Below are positions 52,917 to 60,934 of a stretch of 64,000 nucleotides of DNA, piece after piece (the stretch's first letter is position 1; every line of letters begins with the position of its first letter). Made by a program: the position numbers and the translations under genes. The notes under the pieces were generated by a model. That model had not been told where the DNA came from and did no database searches. It was given only the letters and a program-made list of their open reading frames with translations. Origin of the DNA: Collinsella aerofaciens (GTDB lineage Bacteria > Actinomycetota > Coriobacteriia > Coriobacteriales > Coriobacteriaceae). The stretch spans positions 1-64,000 of the forward strand of contig NZ_CABJDK010000001.1 in assembly GCF_902364355.1 (NCBI RefSeq), read 5' to 3'.

Positions 52917-55535
52917 TTAGAACGTCTGCTCGTAATCGCTGTGCTTCTTTGCCGAACGCACCAGGAACTCCTGGTTGGTATTAGTGCCCTTGAGGCCCTT
53001 GATAAACGATGCGGCCGCGCGCTCGGTATTGTTCATACCGGCGAGGATACGGCGCAGGCCAAAGACAAACGGGCGCATCTGCTCGTCGACCAGCAGGTCC
53101 TCGTTGCGCGTGCCGGAGGCAACGGGGTCGATGGCCGGGAAGATGCGGCGGTCGGCAAGGTCGCGGTCGAGCTTGAGCTCCATGTTGCCGGTACCCTTGA
53201 ACTCCTCAAAGATGACCTCGTCCATCTTGGAGCCGGTATCGATAAGGGCGGAAGCCAGGATGGTGAGCGAGCCGCCGTTCTCGATATTGCGGGCTGCACC
53301 CAGGAAGCGCTTGGGCGGATACAGGGCCGCCGAATCGACGCCGCCCGACAGGATACGGCCCGAGGCGGGAGCGGCCAGGTTGTAGGCGCGGGCAAGGCGC
53401 GTGATGGAGTCGAGCACCACCACGACATCGCCACCCAGTTCCACGATGCGTTTGGCACGCTCGATCACGAGCTCTGCCACGCGAGTATGGTTGTCGGCGG
53501 GCATATCGAAGGTCGAGGCCACGACCTCGCCCTTGATGGAGCGCTGCATGTCAGTGACCTCTTCGGGGCGCTCGTCGACGAGCAGGCAGATGAGGTGCAC
53601 CTCGGGATTGTTGATCGAGATAGACTGGCAGATCTTCTTGAGAATCGTGGTCTTGCCGGCTTTTGGTGGCGACACGATCAGGCCACGCTGGCCCTTGCCG
53701 ATCGGCGACACGATGTCGATGGCGCGACCGGTGATGGAATCCTTGCCGTGCTCCATGCGCAGCGGCTCATTGGGATAGACCGGGGTAAGGTCGCCGAACT
53801 TGGGGCGATTGCGGATCTGCTCGGGATCCATGCCGTTAACGGTCGTGATCTTGGCGAGGCCGGCGCGCTTGTCGCCGCCGCGTGAGGGGCGCAGCGAGCC
53901 CTCGATCACATCACCCGTACGCAGGCGTGCGGAGCGGATGAGATATGCGGGGACAAAGGCGTCGTCGCTGGACTTCATGTAGCCGTGGGCATGGATGATG
54001 CCGGAGCTGTCCGGGCGAATCTGCAGAATGCCCTTGATGTCGCGGAAGCCCTCGGCCTTCGCAGCGGTGGTGTAGATTTCCTCGACGAGCTCGGCCTTCT
54101 TCTTGCCGGTCGTCTCGATCTCGAACTCCTTGGCCTTTTCGCGCAGCTCGGCGACCTTCATAGCCGCGAGTTCCTCGCGCGAAAGCGTAGGCTCGGTCGG
54201 GGCGGCGTTACGCTCCTTGTTGCGCTGCTTGCGATCGCGTTGACGGTTACGGCGGTCGTTGTTGCGTTCGTCTTTGCGCTCGTTGCGCTCGTCGTTACGC
54301 TTGTGCTGACGGCGGTTGGGGCGGGCGCTATCATCGGTCTCGGCGGTCGTGGCGCCCTCGGCCGCCGGAGTTGCGGCGTCGGTGTCGGCCGGGACTTTAT
54401 TATCGGCCTTGGTATCGGCATCGGCATTGGGCTCGGCATCGACCTGCTGCTCGGCGGCCTTAGCCTTTGCAGACTTCTTGCGCGTACGCTTGGGCTTCTC
54501 GGCTGCCGGCTGACCGGCGTTCTCGGCATCGGGAGCGGAGTCGACGGCCGCCCCGGCGACCTCGTTGCCAGAATCCTCGGACGCGTCCTTTTTCGAACCC
54601 TTGGCCTTGGACGAGCGCTTATCGGCCGTGCGACGGCTGCGACCGGGGCGAACATCGGCGGGCTCGCCCTCGGCGGGTGCGTCGGCCTCGGTGGCAGCGG
54701 CTCCCTGGGCAGGAGCGTCGGCGACGGGCGCGGGCGCGGCGGTCATCGCGGCGTCCTGCGCTGCGGCTGCTGCAGCGGCAGCGGCAGCCTTCTCGGCCTC
54801 GACGAAGGCCTTGGGCTTGCGGCCGCGACGGTGCGGACGAAGAGCAGGATCGACAACGGGAACCTCGTTGGCCTCGGCAGGTGCTGCAGACTCAGAGGGC
54901 TGCGCACCCTCCCCTACCGCAGAACGAGCCGGAGCTTCACCGGACTCTTGAGCCGCCTGCTCAGCATCCAGCTGAGACTTGGCCGCACGACGACGCGTGC
55001 GCGGAGCCGGCTTCTCGGTCGGCTGCCCCGCGACAGGGGTCTCGGTGGCCGTATTCGCCTCGAATACGGCCGGAGCCACCAGCTCGGTCAGAGCTGCGGC
55101 CTCAAGCTCGGCAGCACGGCGACGGGCGCGCACAACCTGAGCCTCGCTGATTTGTGCCAGCGCGCGGGCCTGTGCAACCTCATCGGAAATGGGGGCCGAG
55201 GCATCGGCGGCAACGGGTCGCTTCGCGCGCGTGACACGCGTCGTGCGACGCTTGGGCTTTGCAGCCTCCTCGCCGTCAGCGGCGGGCTTAGGCGCACGGC
55301 GTGTGCGCTTGGGCTTTACGGGCGCGGCATCCTCTTCGGCCGCAGGGGCAACTCCCTCGCCAGCAGCAGGCGCGACCTTCTCAGCCGATGCGGGCGCAGA
55401 CGTCGAAGCGGCCCTGGGGGCATCAGGAACCGATGCCTGCACCGGTGCAGGCATCGCGACCTGGTCCGACGCAACCGGTGCAGCGGGAGCGGTTTGCGCC
55501 GTCGTTATTTCGTTTTCTTGCTGTTGATCAGACAC
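52917..55535 (-). CDS. rho: transcription termination factor Rho with long disordered N-terminus
   Basis: The 872-residue protein has a C-terminal 420-residue Rho core: MKVAELREKAKEFEIETTGK (N-terminal helix bundle), DIKGILQIRPDSSGIIHAHG (RNA-binding cold-shock-like fold), Walker A SPPKAGKTTILKKI, VVVVLDSITRLARAYN and FEEFKGTGNMELKLDRDLAD (R loop region). Before it lies about 450 residues of A, E, K, R and P-rich sequence with repeated basic patches such as KPKRTRRAPK, followed by a run of R, N, D and K residues. Such extensions are known in actinobacterial Rho and bind RNA. It is single-gene and ends in an intrinsic terminator. Confidence 0.95.
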   Translation of the reverse strand: MSDQQQENEITTAQTAPAAPVASDQVAMPAPVQASVPDAPRAASTSAPASAEKVAPAAGEGVAPAAEEDAAPVKPKRTRRAPKPAADGEEAAKPKRRTTRVTRAKRPVAADASAPISDEVAQARALAQISEAQVVRARRRAAELEAAALTELVAPAVFEANTATETPVAGQPTEKPAPRTRRRAAKSQLDAEQAAQESGEAPARSAVGEGAQPSESAAPAEANEVPVVDPALRPHRRGRKPKAFVEAEKAAAAAAAAAAQDAAMTAAPAPVADAPAQGAAATEADAPAEGEPADVRPGRSRRTADKRSSKAKGSKKDASEDSGNEVAGAAVDSAPDAENAGQPAAEKPKRTRKKSAKAKAAEQQVDAEPNADADTKADNKVPADTDAATPAAEGATTAETDDSARPNRRQHKRNDERNERKDERNNDRRNRQRDRKQRNKERNAAPTEPTLSREELAAMKVAELREKAKEFEIETTGKKKAELVEEIYTTAAKAEGFRDIKGILQIRPDSSGIIHAHGYMKSSDDAFVPAYLIRSARLRTGDVIEGSLRPSRGGDKRAGLAKITTVNGMDPEQIRNRPKFGDLTPVYPNEPLRMEHGKDSITGRAIDIVSPIGKGQRGLIVSPPKAGKTTILKKICQSISINNPEVHLICLLVDERPEEVTDMQRSIKGEVVASTFDMPADNHTRVAELVIERAKRIVELGGDVVVVLDSITRLARAYNLAAPASGRILSGGVDSAALYPPKRFLGAARNIENGGSLTILASALIDTGSKMDEVIFEEFKGTGNMELKLDRDLADRRIFPAIDPVASGTRNEDLLVDEQMRPFVFGLRRILAGMNNTERAAASFIKGLKGTNTNQEFLVRSAKKHSDYEQTF

Positions 55536-55718
55536 AGTGTTTGCTCAACTTTCTTTTCAAGCCCTGTGATCACATGCTCCCTGCATATACCTTCAGGGCG
55601 GCTAAACAGTCTAGCTCCGTCGAGTGAGCGACGGGCATCATTGATCTGTATCGAGATGATTGCGTCATACACGCAGCGTTAGTGTAACACAACCGCAACC
55701 ACCTGCAACTTAGTCATT

Positions 55719-55759
55719 GGGGACGTTCTTAAACGGCTAGTCAAAAGGGACACTCTTTG
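55719..55759 (+). repeat. GGGGACGTTC...GGGACACTC element, copy 1
   Basis: GGGGACGTTC (55719-55728) and GGGACACTC (55747-55755) are 18 bases apart. The same pair occurs in opposite orientation at 62359-62395, so it is a dispersed repeat rather than a chance match. Confidence 0.6.
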
Positions 55760-55801
55760 TTTGCCACCCACAAATCTGACTGCCTCCGCCAAAACTATGG
55801 C

Positions 55802-55931
55802 GGTTTACTACGATGAATCGCTCAACCACGACCACTCCGAAACTTGTTGAACTAAAACCGCAGGTAGATGCCTTGCACTTTTTAGCAAAAAGCCGGCGTG
55901 GTTAGAATTCCTCAATTCATCGTAGTAAACC
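55802..55931. repeat. element bounded by a 17-bp perfect inverted repeat
   Basis: GGTTTACTACGATGAAT (55802-55818) and its exact complement (55915-55931) enclose 96 bases. The match continues outward for about 11 bases with three mismatches. A nested AACCACG/CGTGGTT pair lies inside. Size and symmetry fit a MITE-like or REP-like element, or a structured RNA. Confidence 0.6.
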
Positions 55932-55990
55932 GGCATGGTTTCGTATTTCCAGCAGTTCCAAATTCATCAATACGTCGGCGTTTGCGAAAA

Positions 55991-56019
55991 AAGCCCGACC
56001 TCCGTAGGAGATCGGGCTT
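55991..56019 (-). terminator. terminator of argS
   Basis: AAGCCCGA and TCGGGCTT pair, with an inner CTCC/GGAG extension and a three-base loop. On the minus strand six T residues follow. Confidence 0.9.
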
Positions 56020-56065
56020 ATAGGGCTCAGTTAAACCAAACCTACACGGTCAAATGACCCGCAGA

Positions 56066-57919
56066 TTACATCTGCTCGGGCGCGGAAACGCCAACGAGGG
56101 TAAGCACCAGGGCGAGCGTCACGCGGACAGCGTCGCAAGCTGCCAGACGGGCGCGCGAAAGCTCGGGGTCGACGGGACGGCCCTCGCTCGGCAGAACCTG
56201 GCAGGCAGCGTAGAAGCTGTGGAAGTCGCCGGCGAGCTCCTCGGCAAAGTGGGTCAGACGGAACGGAGCGCGATCGCGAGCACAGCTGGCGATCAGGTCG
56301 GTGAGCTCGTTGAGCTTGCGCGAAAGGGCGAGCTCGGTCGGGTCGGTCAGCAGCGAGTAATCGACGTTCTCACCGATGGCCTTGGCGGCAACGGCCTTCA
56401 TGCCCATCTCGTCGGCCTGCTCGGCGGTAACGTCGGCGGCACGGCGCAGGATGGAGCACACGCGGGCGTGAGCATACTGCACGTAATAGACCGGGTTGGA
56501 GTTGTCGCGCTTCTTAACGGCCTCGATGTCGAAGTCGACCATCTGGTTGGAGCTCTTGGAGATGAGCGTGTAGCGAGCGGCATCGGAGCCGACCTCGTCG
56601 ACGAGCTCCTGCAGGGTCACCATGGTGCCCTTGCGCTTGGACATACGGACGGGCTTGCCGTTACGCAGCAGGTTGACGAGCTGGCCCAGCAGAACCTCAA
56701 ACTTGCCGGGGTAACCCAGAGCGTCGCAGACGCAGCGTACGCGCTCGATGTAACCGTGGTGGTCGGCGCCCCAGATGTCGATGACGTGATCGACGCGCTG
56801 GAACTTATCCCAGTGATAGGCGACGTCGGAGGCGAAGTAGGTGTACTCGCCGTCGGACTTGATCAGGACGCGGTCCTTGTCGTCGCCCAGATCGGTGGAG
56901 CGGAACCACAGGGCGCCGTCCTTGGTGTAGAGGTAGCCCATCTTGTCGAGCTTCTCAAAAGCGCGGTCGACGGCGGAGGTGCCGGCGGTCTCGCCCTCGG
57001 TGTCCTTCACATACAGCGAGCGCTCGGAGTACCAACGATCGAAGTCGCAGTTGACGGCGTGGCAGAGGTCGCGCATGTTATCGACCATCTTTACATAGCC
57101 GCGCTCGCGGAAGCTCTCCATGCGCTCCTGAGGATCGGCGTTGACCCACTTATCGCCGTCGGTGCGCCAGAACTCGGCGGCCTCGTCGATGATGTAGTCG
57201 CCGCCGTAAGAGTCCTTGCCCAAGGTCTCGGCAAAGTTGTCCTGATACGGATGGGTCTCGGGGTGCTCGTCGTTCTCGTCGGCAACAAAGGCGTCACGGT
57301 CGGCGATCAGCAGCTTGTGAGCCTCGTCGATATCAACGCCCTGCTTGGCGATGATGTCGGCAAGCTGCATATAGCGCGTGCTGATGGAGTTGCCGAAGGT
57401 GTTCATCTGAGAGCCGTGGTCATTGATGTAGAACTCACGCTGGATCTCATAGCCGGCGTGGTCCATAACGCGGCAGAGCGAATCGCCCAGCGCGGCCCAG
57501 CGGCCGTGGCCGATGTGCATGGGGCCGACGGGGTTGGCGGAAACGAACTCGACCTGGGTCTTCAGGCCGCCGCCGACGTTGGACTTAGCAAAGTCCATAC
57601 CCTTCTCGCGGGCCTCGCCAAAGATGGCGTTCTTGACGGCGACGGAGAGGTAGAAGTTGATGAAACCGGGGCCGGCGATCTCGACCTTCTCGATCGCGGG
57701 GTCCTCGGGCATATGGGCAACGACGGCCTCGGCGATCTTGCGCGGGGCGCAGTGAGCCAGCTTGGCGGACTTCAGAGCCATGGTGGAGGTCCACTCGCCA
57801 TGAGAAGTATCAGCCGGTCGCTCGATAGCGCAATCGTCAAGTTCAAATGCGGAAAGGTCGCCGGCCTCCTGGGCCGCTGCAAGCGCAGCGCGTACCAGCT
57901 CTTCAATCTTCTCGGGCAT
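56066..57919 (-). CDS. argS: arginyl-tRNA synthetase
   Basis: The 617-residue protein is a class I synthetase that charges tRNA-Arg. Visible landmarks are the N-terminal tRNA D-loop recognition domain, NPVGPMHIGHGRWAALGDSL with the HIGH motif, YINDHGSQMNTFGNS, GADHHGYIERV, the KMSKS-equivalent MSKRKGTMVTL and the C-terminal anticodon-binding domain (LTHFAEELAGDFHSFYAACQ). The ATG at 57919 has AAGGAGG upstream, so the 30-codon longer frame is dropped. It is monocistronic. Confidence 0.96.
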   Translation of the reverse strand: MPEKIEELVRAALAAAQEAGDLSAFELDDCAIERPADTSHGEWTSTMALKSAKLAHCAPRKIAEAVVAHMPEDPAIEKVEIAGPGFINFYLSVAVKNAIFGEAREKGMDFAKSNVGGGLKTQVEFVSANPVGPMHIGHGRWAALGDSLCRVMDHAGYEIQREFYINDHGSQMNTFGNSISTRYMQLADIIAKQGVDIDEAHKLLIADRDAFVADENDEHPETHPYQDNFAETLGKDSYGGDYIIDEAAEFWRTDGDKWVNADPQERMESFRERGYVKMVDNMRDLCHAVNCDFDRWYSERSLYVKDTEGETAGTSAVDRAFEKLDKMGYLYTKDGALWFRSTDLGDDKDRVLIKSDGEYTYFASDVAYHWDKFQRVDHVIDIWGADHHGYIERVRCVCDALGYPGKFEVLLGQLVNLLRNGKPVRMSKRKGTMVTLQELVDEVGSDAARYTLISKSSNQMVDFDIEAVKKRDNSNPVYYVQYAHARVCSILRRAADVTAEQADEMGMKAVAAKAIGENVDYSLLTDPTELALSRKLNELTDLIASCARDRAPFRLTHFAEELAGDFHSFYAACQVLPSEGRPVDPELSRARLAACDAVRVTLALVLTLVGVSAPEQM

Positions 57920-58261
57920 AGATCCTCCTTGTGTTAAAGCCCCCGAGCTCTTGGTCACTCGTAGGGCAAAAGCCAGAGTTTGTAGCACTCTATCACAAGC
58001 GACGGGCACTGTCGCAGGGTAAAGCTAATAGATATTGCATATGCACAAAAATGACTACAGCTTACATGGAGTCACTCAAAGATGCCGGTCTGCCTGCAGA
58101 TTATGCAGGCGTTGAAAATGCATAAAGGTGTGAATGAGCTGCGTCTGTTATCGAATACTCTTACCTATCAGAATTGTGTGCTTTTCCTGCATAAAGTAAG
58201 GGTTTGCGCACGTCAGCGTGTTATTCTAGACATACGTAAATTCGTATAAGTTGGAGGTAGC
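57920..58261. other. divergent promoter region of argS and carD
   Basis: About 340 AT-rich bases. It holds a 24-codon frame (58051-58125) with a hairpin (58092-58110), two copies of TGCATAAAG (58119-58127 and 58188-58196), and a plausible carD promoter, TTGCGC (58204-58209), 17 bases, TAGACA (58227-58232). Confidence 0.5.
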
Positions 58262-58747
58262 ATGTTCTCAATCGGTCAACACGTCATTCATCCGGGTCAG
58301 GGAGTCTGCACCGTCGTCGGTTTTAGGGACGACACGCCGCAGCCCATGCTGTTGCTCGAGACCAAGCAGGGACATGCGCAGACGATCCTCATGTACCCCG
58401 TGGCGCAGGCCGATCGTTTGCATGCCGCCATCTCCCAGCAAGATGCCGAGCACCTGCTGAGCCACTATGACGAGCTGGAGTGCGACACCTTTACCGAGCG
58501 TAACAGCTCGCTTGAGGAGACGCACTTTAAGCAGCAGCTCAAGCTGGGCGCGCCCGAGACGGTCCGCGTGGCAAAGACCATGATGCACCGCATTCGCCAG
58601 GCCGAGGAAGCTGATAAAAAGCCCAGCTCTTACTACATGCGCGTACTCAAGGAGGCCAAGCGCCGCTCCATTGAGGAGTTCGCCGTGGCCCTGGGCGTCA
58701 CCGAAGAGGACGCCGAAGCCCGCCTAGCCCAAGCCGCCCTCAACTAA
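58262..58747 (+). CDS. carD: CarD family transcriptional regulator
   Basis: A 161-residue protein with an N-terminal CarD/CdnL RNA-polymerase interaction domain (FSIGQHVIHPGQGVCTVVGF, MYPVAQADRLHAAIS) and a helical C-terminal domain (KPSSYYMRVLKEAKRRSIEE, FAVALGVTEEDAEARL). CarD-type proteins bind the polymerase beta subunit and stabilise the open complex, often at rRNA promoters. TTGGAGGTAGC precedes the ATG. Length is normal for the family. A hairpin repeat follows. Confidence 0.88.
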   Translation: MFSIGQHVIHPGQGVCTVVGFRDDTPQPMLLLETKQGHAQTILMYPVAQADRLHAAISQQDAEHLLSHYDELECDTFTERNSSLEETHFKQQLKLGAPETVRVAKTMMHRIRQAEEADKKPSSYYMRVLKEAKRRSIEEFAVALGVTEEDAEARLAQAALN

Positions 58748-58760
58748 CCCATCCGCGCCA

Positions 58761-58804
58761 AAAACCACCACAAAGGGGACAGGCACCTTTGTGGTGGTTT
58801 TTTC
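58761..58804 (+). terminator. 16-bp hairpin with GGACAGGCA loop after carD
   Basis: The arms 58761-58776 and 58786-58801 are perfectly complementary around GGACAGGCA, and T residues follow. A close copy ends the next gene (59482-59521), so this terminator is also a dispersed repeat. Confidence 0.9.
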
Positions 58805-58864
58805 GTTCTAGTCGTTCTAGTAGTATTCATTCTTAGCGATACCTACGAGCACAAGGAGCCTCTT

Positions 58865-59464
58865 ATGGCAGAGCCACTTACCGCCGGAATCACCCGCGAC
58901 CGTGCGTTCGAACTGCTCAACGAGCACAACAAGGACCCGTTCCACATCACCCATGGCGAAACGGTCGAGGGCACCATGCGCTACTTTGCGCGCGAGTTCG
59001 ACCCCGAGAACGAGGAGTTTTGGGGCATCGTCGGCCTGCTGCACGACCTGGATTGGGAGGAGCATGAGGATGACCCCATGAACCACACCATCTATGCGGC
59101 CGAGATCCTCGAGGGCGAGGGCGCCTCTCCCGAGCTCATTCGCGCCATCCAGACGCACACGTCCGATTTCAACACCTCGCTGCCCAAGCCCGAACTGCAG
59201 ATGGAAAAGATACTGTTCGCCTGCGACGAGCTCACCGGCCTGATCGGAGCCGCCGTCGTCATGCGCCCGAGCAAGAGCGTCATGGACTTTACGACCAAGT
59301 CGCTCAAGAAGAAGTTCAAGGACAAGCGCTTTGCCGCCGGCTGCTCGCGTGACGTGATTTCGCAGGGCGCCGAGATGCTGGGCTGGGAGCTTCCCGAGCT
59401 CTTCGACCGTACCATCGCGGCCATGCAATCCTTCGCTCCCGATCGCGACACCTTCCAGGCCTAA
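58865..59464 (+). CDS. HD-domain hydrolase
   Basis: A 199-residue protein with HD-superfamily metal ligands: His30 in FHITHGETVEG, His60-Asp61 in GIVGLLHDLDWEEHEDD, and Asp116 or so in FACDELTGLIGAAV. These small HD proteins are probable phosphohydrolases with unknown substrates. AAGGAGCC precedes the ATG at 58865. It is a single-gene unit between two copies of the same terminator repeat. Confidence 0.82.
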   Translation: MAEPLTAGITRDRAFELLNEHNKDPFHITHGETVEGTMRYFAREFDPENEEFWGIVGLLHDLDWEEHEDDPMNHTIYAAEILEGEGASPELIRAIQTHTSDFNTSLPKPELQMEKILFACDELTGLIGAAVVMRPSKSVMDFTTKSLKKKFKDKRFAAGCSRDVISQGAEMLGWELPELFDRTIAAMQSFAPDRDTFQA

Positions 59465-59481
59465 CCGCCCACGCCACCTAT

Positions 59482-59521
59482 AACCACCGCAAAGGGGACA
59501 GGCGCCTTTGTGGTGGTTTTT
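59482..59521 (+). terminator. hairpin with GGACAGGCG loop after the HD gene
   Basis: AACCACCGCAAAGG pairs with CCTTTGTGGTGGTT around GGACAGGCG, with one G-T position, and five T residues follow. It is a near copy of 58761-58804. Confidence 0.85.
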
Positions 59522-59535
59522 CGTTTGCAACAGGT

Positions 59536-60822
59536 TTAGGGACGGACCTGGCCGGTGCCGCGGAGCTTGTATTTGTAGGTGGTGAGGGCCTCGGCGGCAA
59601 AGGGACCGCGGGCGTGGAGCTTTTGGGTCGAGATGCCGATCTCGGCGCCCAGGCCAAACTCGCCGCCGTCGGTAAAGCGCGTGCTGGCATTGGCGTACAC
59701 GGCCGAGGCATCGACCGCATCCAGAAAGCGCTCGCAAGCATCCGTGTCCTCGGCGATGATGGCCTCGGAATGCATGGTGCCATAGCGGTTGATGTGCGCG
59801 ATGGCCTCGTCCTCGTTCGCCACGACCTTCACGCTCATCTCGAGCGCCAGGTACTCGCGGCCCCAGTCCTCCTCAGTCGCGGCAACATAGTCGTCGCCCT
59901 CGACAAGCCCAGCGTCGGCGCATGCGGCGCACGTGGCATCGTCGCCGTGAATCAGCACGCCGTGGCCGTGCAGCACGGCAACGACTGCGGGCAGGAAGCG
60001 ATCTGCAACGGCACGGTCAACCAGCAGCGATTCGGCGGCATTGCACACGCCCACGCGCTGGGTCTTGGCATTGACAATAATGTTGAGTGCTTTATCAAAG
60101 TCGGCGGATTCATGCACGTAGATATGGCAGTTGCCCGTGCCTGTCTCAATCACCGGCACGAGCGACTCGCGCACGCAGCGCTGGATCAGGCCCGCACCTC
60201 CACGCGGAATGAGCACGTCGACGATGCCGCGGAGCTTCATGAGCTCGCCGGTGGCCTCGCGGTCGGTGGACTCGATCATCGAGATAGCCTCGCGCGGGAA
60301 ACCCTTGGCCTCGAGTGCATCGGCCAGCAGTTCGGCAATCATGGCGCACGAGTGATAGGCCAGCGAACCGCCGCGCAGGATGCAGGCGTTGCCGGTGCGG
60401 ATGCAGATGCCCGCGGCATCGGCCGTCACGTTGGGGCGCGCCTCGTAGACCATGGCAACCAGGCCCAGCGGCACACTCACGCGCGTAAGGTCCACGCCAC
60501 TCGCAAGCACACGGTGATCGAGCACGCGGCCCACGGGATCGGGCAGCTCGGCGAGCTTCTCCAGGCCGGCGGCCATGCCCTCGACGCGCTCGGGCGTCAG
60601 CAGCAGACGATCGAGCAATCCGACCGAGGTGCCCGCATCACGCGCAGCGGACATATCGAGCTCGTTGGCGGCGACGATGGAGTCGATACCGTTGCGCAGT
60701 GCTGCGGCCATGGCGCGCACGGCCTCCTGGCGCTGCTCGTCGCTCGCCGTGGCAAGCGAGGCCGACGCTGCCTTAGCGGCAACGGCAAGATCGTGGACAT
60801 ACGTGGCTATATCGACCGACAT
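59536..60822 (-). CDS. proA: glutamate-5-semialdehyde dehydrogenase ProA
   Basis: The 428-residue enzyme reduces gamma-glutamyl phosphate to the semialdehyde in proline synthesis. Landmarks are VSVPLGLVAMVYEARPNVTA, CIRTGNACILRGGSLAYHSC, VLIPRGGAGLIQRCV, VCNAAESLLVDRAVAD (with the catalytic Cys) and FGLGAEIGISTQKLHARGPF. Length and motifs are typical. GAAAGGGCC lies before the ATG. It lies on the same strand as proB, but a gene on the other strand separates the two. Confidence 0.96.
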   Translation of the reverse strand: MSVDIATYVHDLAVAAKAASASLATASDEQRQEAVRAMAAALRNGIDSIVAANELDMSAARDAGTSVGLLDRLLLTPERVEGMAAGLEKLAELPDPVGRVLDHRVLASGVDLTRVSVPLGLVAMVYEARPNVTADAAGICIRTGNACILRGGSLAYHSCAMIAELLADALEAKGFPREAISMIESTDREATGELMKLRGIVDVLIPRGGAGLIQRCVRESLVPVIETGTGNCHIYVHESADFDKALNIIVNAKTQRVGVCNAAESLLVDRAVADRFLPAVVAVLHGHGVLIHGDDATCAACADAGLVEGDDYVAATEEDWGREYLALEMSVKVVANEDEAIAHINRYGTMHSEAIIAEDTDACERFLDAVDASAVYANASTRFTDGGEFGLGAEIGISTQKLHARGPFAAEALTTYKYKLRGTGQVRP

Positions 60823-60934
60823 GGACGGCCCTTTCTCCTAGAAGTTTGCAACCATGGTAGCCGATTTGCGCATGGCCTCGCCCGCGGCGGTAGAATTGGT
60901 CAACCCGAAACACCGCAACGAACGGAAGACTCAC

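Larger units (their letters stand above)
55536..56065. other. 530-base intergenic region with repeat elements
   Basis: No gene is visible. It holds the rho leader and promoter, a GGGGACGTTC/GGGACACTC element (55719-55759), a 130-base segment bounded by a 17-bp inverted repeat (55802-55931) and the argS terminator (55991-56019). Confidence 0.7.

Noticed and set aside
53985..55682. 565-codon frame antisense to rho
   Set aside because: It mirrors the Ala/Glu/Lys-rich rho N-terminus and shows no family motifs.
56054..57937. 627-codon frame antisense to argS
   Set aside because: It spans argS almost exactly, as expected for a GC-skewed shadow frame.
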